NCBI GenBank assembly: GCA_951799425.1
Contig: OX637393.1
Span: forward strand, 248,001 to 312,000
Length of the DNA stretch: 64,000 bases
Source: Ilex aquifolium
Lineage: Eukaryota > Streptophyta > Magnoliopsida > Aquifoliales > Aquifoliaceae
Reading direction: 5' to 3'
Positions 59,600 to 64,000 of the stretch are shown here, piece by piece. The position numbers and the translations under genes are program-made. Every line of letters starts with the position of its first letter. The stretch's first letter is position 1. The notes beneath the pieces are model-generated. The model did not search any database, had not been told where the DNA came from, and worked only from the letters and a program-made list of their open reading frames with translations.

Positions 59600-60660
59600 A
59601 GATTTACTTTTCTTTCATAGTCCTGTAGTTTAGCATATTTTCACATTATACCCCCACAAGTGCTTATGCTCTTCAATTTGACGTTTCCTTTTTTTTTATT
59701 TTTTTTTTTAAGGAAGAGAGGTTCAATCAAATATGTATTCTTTATTGGTTTTTTATATACGAATAATTATCCTTGTATTTCGATACTACAATAATTAATT
59801 TTTATATTCAAAATTAAAATCATCGTTGAAGCATGATTCATAAAAAATAAAAATAAAAATAAAAATTAGAGCATGTTTGTGTTTTGGAAAATGCCAATAA
59901 CTCTCTTAGTTTTGTCAAAGTAAAGGCAAAAACCAAATATTATTTGAAGAGGGACTTTCCACCTCTCTAAAATTTTGATTAACCGCATAGCATACACTTA
60001 TATAATTCATGTCCTTTTCCTTCCAATATAATATAGAAACATATAGTTAAATTTAAAAATCTTTTCGAACAAAACAAACAAAAAGTAGCAACTTATAAAG
60101 TTTTTAGTAGCCTTTGCATCAATCCTTTAGTTAATTTCAATTTTAAATAATTTATATATACAACTTTTTTTTTTAATATAGATGAACCTATGAAGCTCAT
60201 TTTTTGAACCATAAAGTATTACAAGATAAGGGGACAACGAGATCTGATCTCGCAACTCTAAAGTTTAACGATAAAAACGGTGATCATTAGATCAATCGCT
60301 AATTTTAAAAAATAATTCATTTGAATATTAGGCACACGTTTAGCCAAAAAAATGTCACGCACAAAATAAAGGCACGTAACTTTGAGTTAATTGTACTGTG
60401 GATACTAAAAGCTGAGAAACTTGGGACTTAACGCAAAAAGTCATGGTACACAGACATGGCACAGTACGATATTTGAGAGAGAATATCAGGAGGGAGGCCA
60501 TGTAAGGAAACTGACATACCACTCCCTCATTAGATACTACGAATTTAACCCATGTATTATTTTTCAGGTGATACCTTTCTTAAAAGAACATTAATAATCA
60601 AAAAAAACGACTCATTAATCAGATATAAATAATTTAATTTCAAGAAATTAAACATATTTA
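59600..60660. other. PDS5 upstream region
   Basis: Very AT-rich sequence with poly-T/A tracts and no coding region I can support. Proximal promoter elements of PDS5 are expected at the left end. Confidence 0.5.
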
Positions 60661-60667
60661 TCTCATT

Positions 60668-61300
60668 GTAGCACCCAATAAATTAATGACACGTGTCAGT
60701 AACATAGAAGGACAAGTTGACATGGTGGAGCCCGACAATGTATTGGTATGGATATCAATGTTGATGGACCAGGCCCAACTCATGTTGAAAGTCCAGTCTT
60801 AATTAAGAGCTCAAACTAATAAAGATCCAGTATCCAGCCCAAAGGGGTCCACACCCGGTAAAGCTCGCCAAGGGAGTAAGCAGGGTCTCCGAGAGCCTCA
60901 TCCACGCCGCCCTAAAAAGAGTCAACCCAATTTCATCCTTTGACCCTCGCCTGTTGAGAAGATGTCACCAGCTCCACCAGATTAGTCACTTAATTACTAA
61001 TAACTCACCCAAATCTGTTATGAGGCGACTATAAATTGTAAGTCCCGCCAACACTTGGGGGGCATCACATTCAGTCGAGCACATCTCTCTCATCTCTTTC
61101 AGTTTGTAACTCTGCTCTCCCTACACTCCTTGAAGTAATAAAATGTCCCGACGACCCTAGCCGTTCAAAGTGGACGTAAGTCACGTTGACCGAACCACTA
61201 TAAATCTTTGTCTCATTTAACTTATTGTCTCTCTCTACTTTACTACTGCATTTATTACCGTTCATTTGACAGGTGGTGTACAAACTCAATTTGTGCATCA
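60668..61300 (+). mobile_element. Probable LTR of a retrotransposon
   Basis: The block starts TGTAGCACCC. It has a promoter-like CTATAAATTG at about 61030 and a polyadenylation signal AATAAA at about 61137, then GACCGAACCACTATAAATC and CAGGTGGTGTACAAACTC, which recall the 3' end of plant Gypsy-type LTRs. It may end CA near 61300. No target duplication was identified, so the limits are estimates. Confidence 0.5.
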
Positions 61301-63712
61301 TCAAATGTTGCGATAGGGCACTAGAACATATTCTCATCACATTGTAAGTGGCAAAACGACACCGCAAAGGTATGAGAGCAACCTTGGTGTGACTCACCTC
61401 CCTTATTGCGGAAATAAGACACAAAGCTGAAACTTCACAGTTGACGGAATTAATATCCTCAACCTAATGGACACCGTTACTTGGCTGGCCTAGTGGACTA
61501 AGAGGAGGGGTCTCCACCTAGGGATAGGATAGTATAACCCTCCTCAAGAGATAATTGAGCAATGGGGGGCGAACAAACATGATTGTTAACCTCGCCCTGA
61601 GGCAAAGGTCTTAAAGATATGCTCGAGTAAGACTCCCAATGTATGGCGCACTGGGATGTGCACCGGGATCTAGAGTGACTCCTAAGGTAACTGGGGTCAT
61701 TGGTCCAAGTCAACATATGAGATAATGTAACATATGGATTGTGGTTGAAGGTTCGAAACTATATGAGTTTTCTCTATCAAGACACCTTGACAAAGGGCTC
61801 GAGGAAGGGTTAAGAAAAGGAAGAGAGGACTTCGGGTAGGAACGTGCTAGAAATATCGTGTACATGGCCCCCTTAAGGTCATGGTCCCGCGGTGACCAAT
61901 TACAATCATTAACATTGGGAGCCCCCTTTTGCCTCGCCTGTCACACCCCTTCCCAGGAACAATATCTAGCCTACATTTGGAGAAACGTCAAATCTGTCTA
62001 GTTAATGTTGGGATATGTGACTCATAGTTAGTGGGGCACTGGTATCTCTGTGGTCGAAACAATTGTAGATTGGGGCGAGTGTTAAAAGTATGGGTGTCCA
62101 CCCTACCTTAAGGATAGGAATTATGGTATTCCATATTCATATCCAATATTTTGCAGAATAATTTTTTCTTGGTCGACTCTACCCGATTAAGTGTAGTATT
62201 TCTGCTTGAGTTTTGTCCAAAACAATTGGGTAGGAAATTGGGTAAAAAATCGAGTGAACACTTATTTTTTAGTTTTTAATTTTCGGATCATTTTAACAAC
62301 TTAATTAAGTAACCTGCAACAATTAACCAACACAATAAATTAATAACACTAAAAAAAATATAATAAATTCGATAATATATAAACAATTACAATAAAACAC
62401 AACAAAAAAGTCATAAACATCAATACATCATAATTATTGCACAAATACAATAACAACTGTTTTAGGTCTAAACCATATCAACACACACATATATATGCGG
62501 GTAGGGTTGGGTAGGAATACATAATTTTTATAAGTATTCTGCATTTTTACCCAATTTTTGCGGAATACTAAAAACTCTACCATTGGCCTACCCCCAATGT
62601 TTGTGGTAGCCAAACAGTAGGTCGAGTTTTTGGGAGGCTCAATCCCACGAGATGGAGAGGAGGAAGATGGAAGTGAGGATAGCCAAAAGGCGCGGGTGGC
62701 AGGAGACGTGCACCAGTGTGGGCAGTGAGGCACGACGCGGGAGGCATAGGCCGGCGGGACAGAGCCAGCAGAACGTGGGCATTGCTTGACAAGCTGGTGA
62801 CAAGGCGGATGAGTAAGTAGGCGTCAAGGCGAGGGCACCAGAGGTGAGGGCACTTGAGGCGAGGCGGGTACCAGAGGCGATGAGGCAAGTGCGCAAGGCG
62901 AGGGCGCCAAAGGTGAGGGCACTTAAGGTGAGGAGGCGGGCGTCTGGGATGAGGCATGGTTTATCCGGGGGAATCCCACGTGGCAGGCACTAGGTGAAAG
63001 CAATGGCACGAGACAAGCGCCGCGTGCGAGCATCATTAGGACAAAGGGCGCCGACAAGAGGGGTGCGAGCATCGGGAGTACAGGGCGTGGAAGCATGAGG
63101 GCGAGCAAGAATGGTCTTGGTTTGGGTGGAGAATTCGACAATAATGGAGGGACCCATCATTTTCAAGACTTTGTGACAATAAAATGTAATCATCTTATTG
63201 GAATAGTTTTTGACAAAGTAGAGAAAAATGTGGGGAATAATAGACGACTACTTAGAAAATTTGTTGAATAATGTGGAGGATTATATTAAAAAGTTAAGCA
63301 AGTGGGTGTCTATACTTTTCGTATTCCCCTCCACGTGAGGACTCAGCTCGCTTGGTTTTGGCGACATCCTCAACGTTCAAGTTTGTTTGGGCTTTTTGAT
63401 AGTCATTGTAGCATGTTCTTTGGCGGATTCTTCAAAATTGAGTACATAAAACTGGATGAGTGCAGACTTGCAATAAAGACAGACATGGTGACTTTGTCAT
63501 CTGACTCTTCAATCTAGAAGGCCTCCCCGATTAAAACGGGTGAGGTAACTCCTCAGGCTTTTCGTCCCAATCTTGCTTGATTTTGAGCAATTGAGTAACA
63601 GGCGTTTGATGTTGGTGTCCCCCTATGAAGTGGGAGACGAAATATTTACTTAGTTGAACAAAAAAATTAATAGAAGCTGGTCTAAGTTTGGAGAACCATT
63701 GGCGTGCAGATC
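61301..63712. other. Unassigned, repeat-derived sequence
   Basis: No gene is recognised. Composition changes sharply. At about 62590-63120 the sequence is GC-rich with degenerate repeats of GGCGAGGGC, GAGGTGAGGGCACTT and GAGGCGGG (period about 66 bp at 62824-62945). On the minus strand it opens several overlapping low-complexity frames, Pro/Leu/Ala/Arg-rich, unlikely to be genes. The flanks are AT-rich. Retrotransposon debris is likely but unproven. Confidence 0.4.
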
Positions 63713-64000
63713 TGTAACGCCCCAAATACCACCCTGGACGGCATTACATTCTAAAACATTCACATCATGAGAGCACTAAAATAATTCATCAATAAATAAG
63801 ACTTCATAAAGTCATCCATAAAATTTACAACATTATCCCAAAAGAATAGACCCATTTTGGCATTTACATTCCAAAATCAACTAATGTAGCGCAGCGGAAA
63901 TAACAAAAGCAAACTAGACTTTACAAGGTTCAAAATGAATATCCTAGTCTAGAACAAAAGAAAGTGTCGTTCTAGGCGTCCACCTCGGGATCCACGCTCC
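63713..64000 (+). mobile_element. Start of a Gypsy-type LTR, cut by window end
   Basis: TGTAACGCCCCAAATACC is a common beginning of plant Ty3/Gypsy LTRs. The sequence continues to the window edge without a second LTR, so orientation and class are inferred. Confidence 0.5.

Noticed and set aside
62434..63193. Overlapping minus-strand frames rich in Pro, Leu, Ala and Arg
   Set aside because: Explained by the GC-rich repeats; several frames are open at once with no domain.

Overview
This is a eukaryotic nuclear window from a plant, most likely a eudicot. The genes are split by many GT-AG introns, the intergenic DNA is AT-rich and full of plant transposons, and all five genes belong to plant families. 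I cannot name the species.

Layout. 1-1.8 kb: no gene seen. 2.2-8.0 kb (+): an 11-exon SEC14-like phosphatidylinositol-transfer protein. 9.1-11.0 kb (-): a 2-exon WEB-family coiled-coil protein, convergent with the SEC14 gene. 11.4-18.5 kb: a tandem array of about seven copies of a ~0.93-kb unit, one copy carrying a solo LTR. 19.4-24.8 kb (-): cytosolic acetoacetyl-CoA thiolase (AACT), whose last intron decides whether the protein ends in a peroxisomal SML tripeptide. 26.4-30.3 kb (-): a small C2-domain protein of the CAR type. 33.2-59.4 kb (-): a 33-exon sister-chromatid-cohesion factor PDS5, about 1693 residues, with introns packed with mobile elements. 59.6-64 kb: LTR-retrotransposon debris and unexplained sequence, ending inside another LTR.

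The order PDS5 - C2/CAR - AACT - SEC14 matches, as I remember it, Arabidopsis chromosome 5 around At5g47690-At5g47730. That independently supports the gene calls. The WEB gene and the tandem array lie inside this otherwise conserved block. The genes do not form a pathway; this is a conserved neighbourhood of housekeeping genes.

The mobile elements are unusually legible. They include a hAT element with 8-bp target duplications, its transposase broken only by in-frame stops; a 5'-truncated LINE with an 18-bp duplication; a solo LTR with a 5-bp duplication; a ~250-bp miniature LTR element; and a 735-bp element whose LTRs are inverted rather than direct. I saw no prokaryotic-type system, CRISPR, tRNA or rRNA. 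The best candidates for something undescribed are the tandem array with its two recurring small ORFs, the inverted-LTR element, and the splice-controlled targeting of the thiolase. Exon coordinates were read by eye from splice consensus, reading frame and family similarity.
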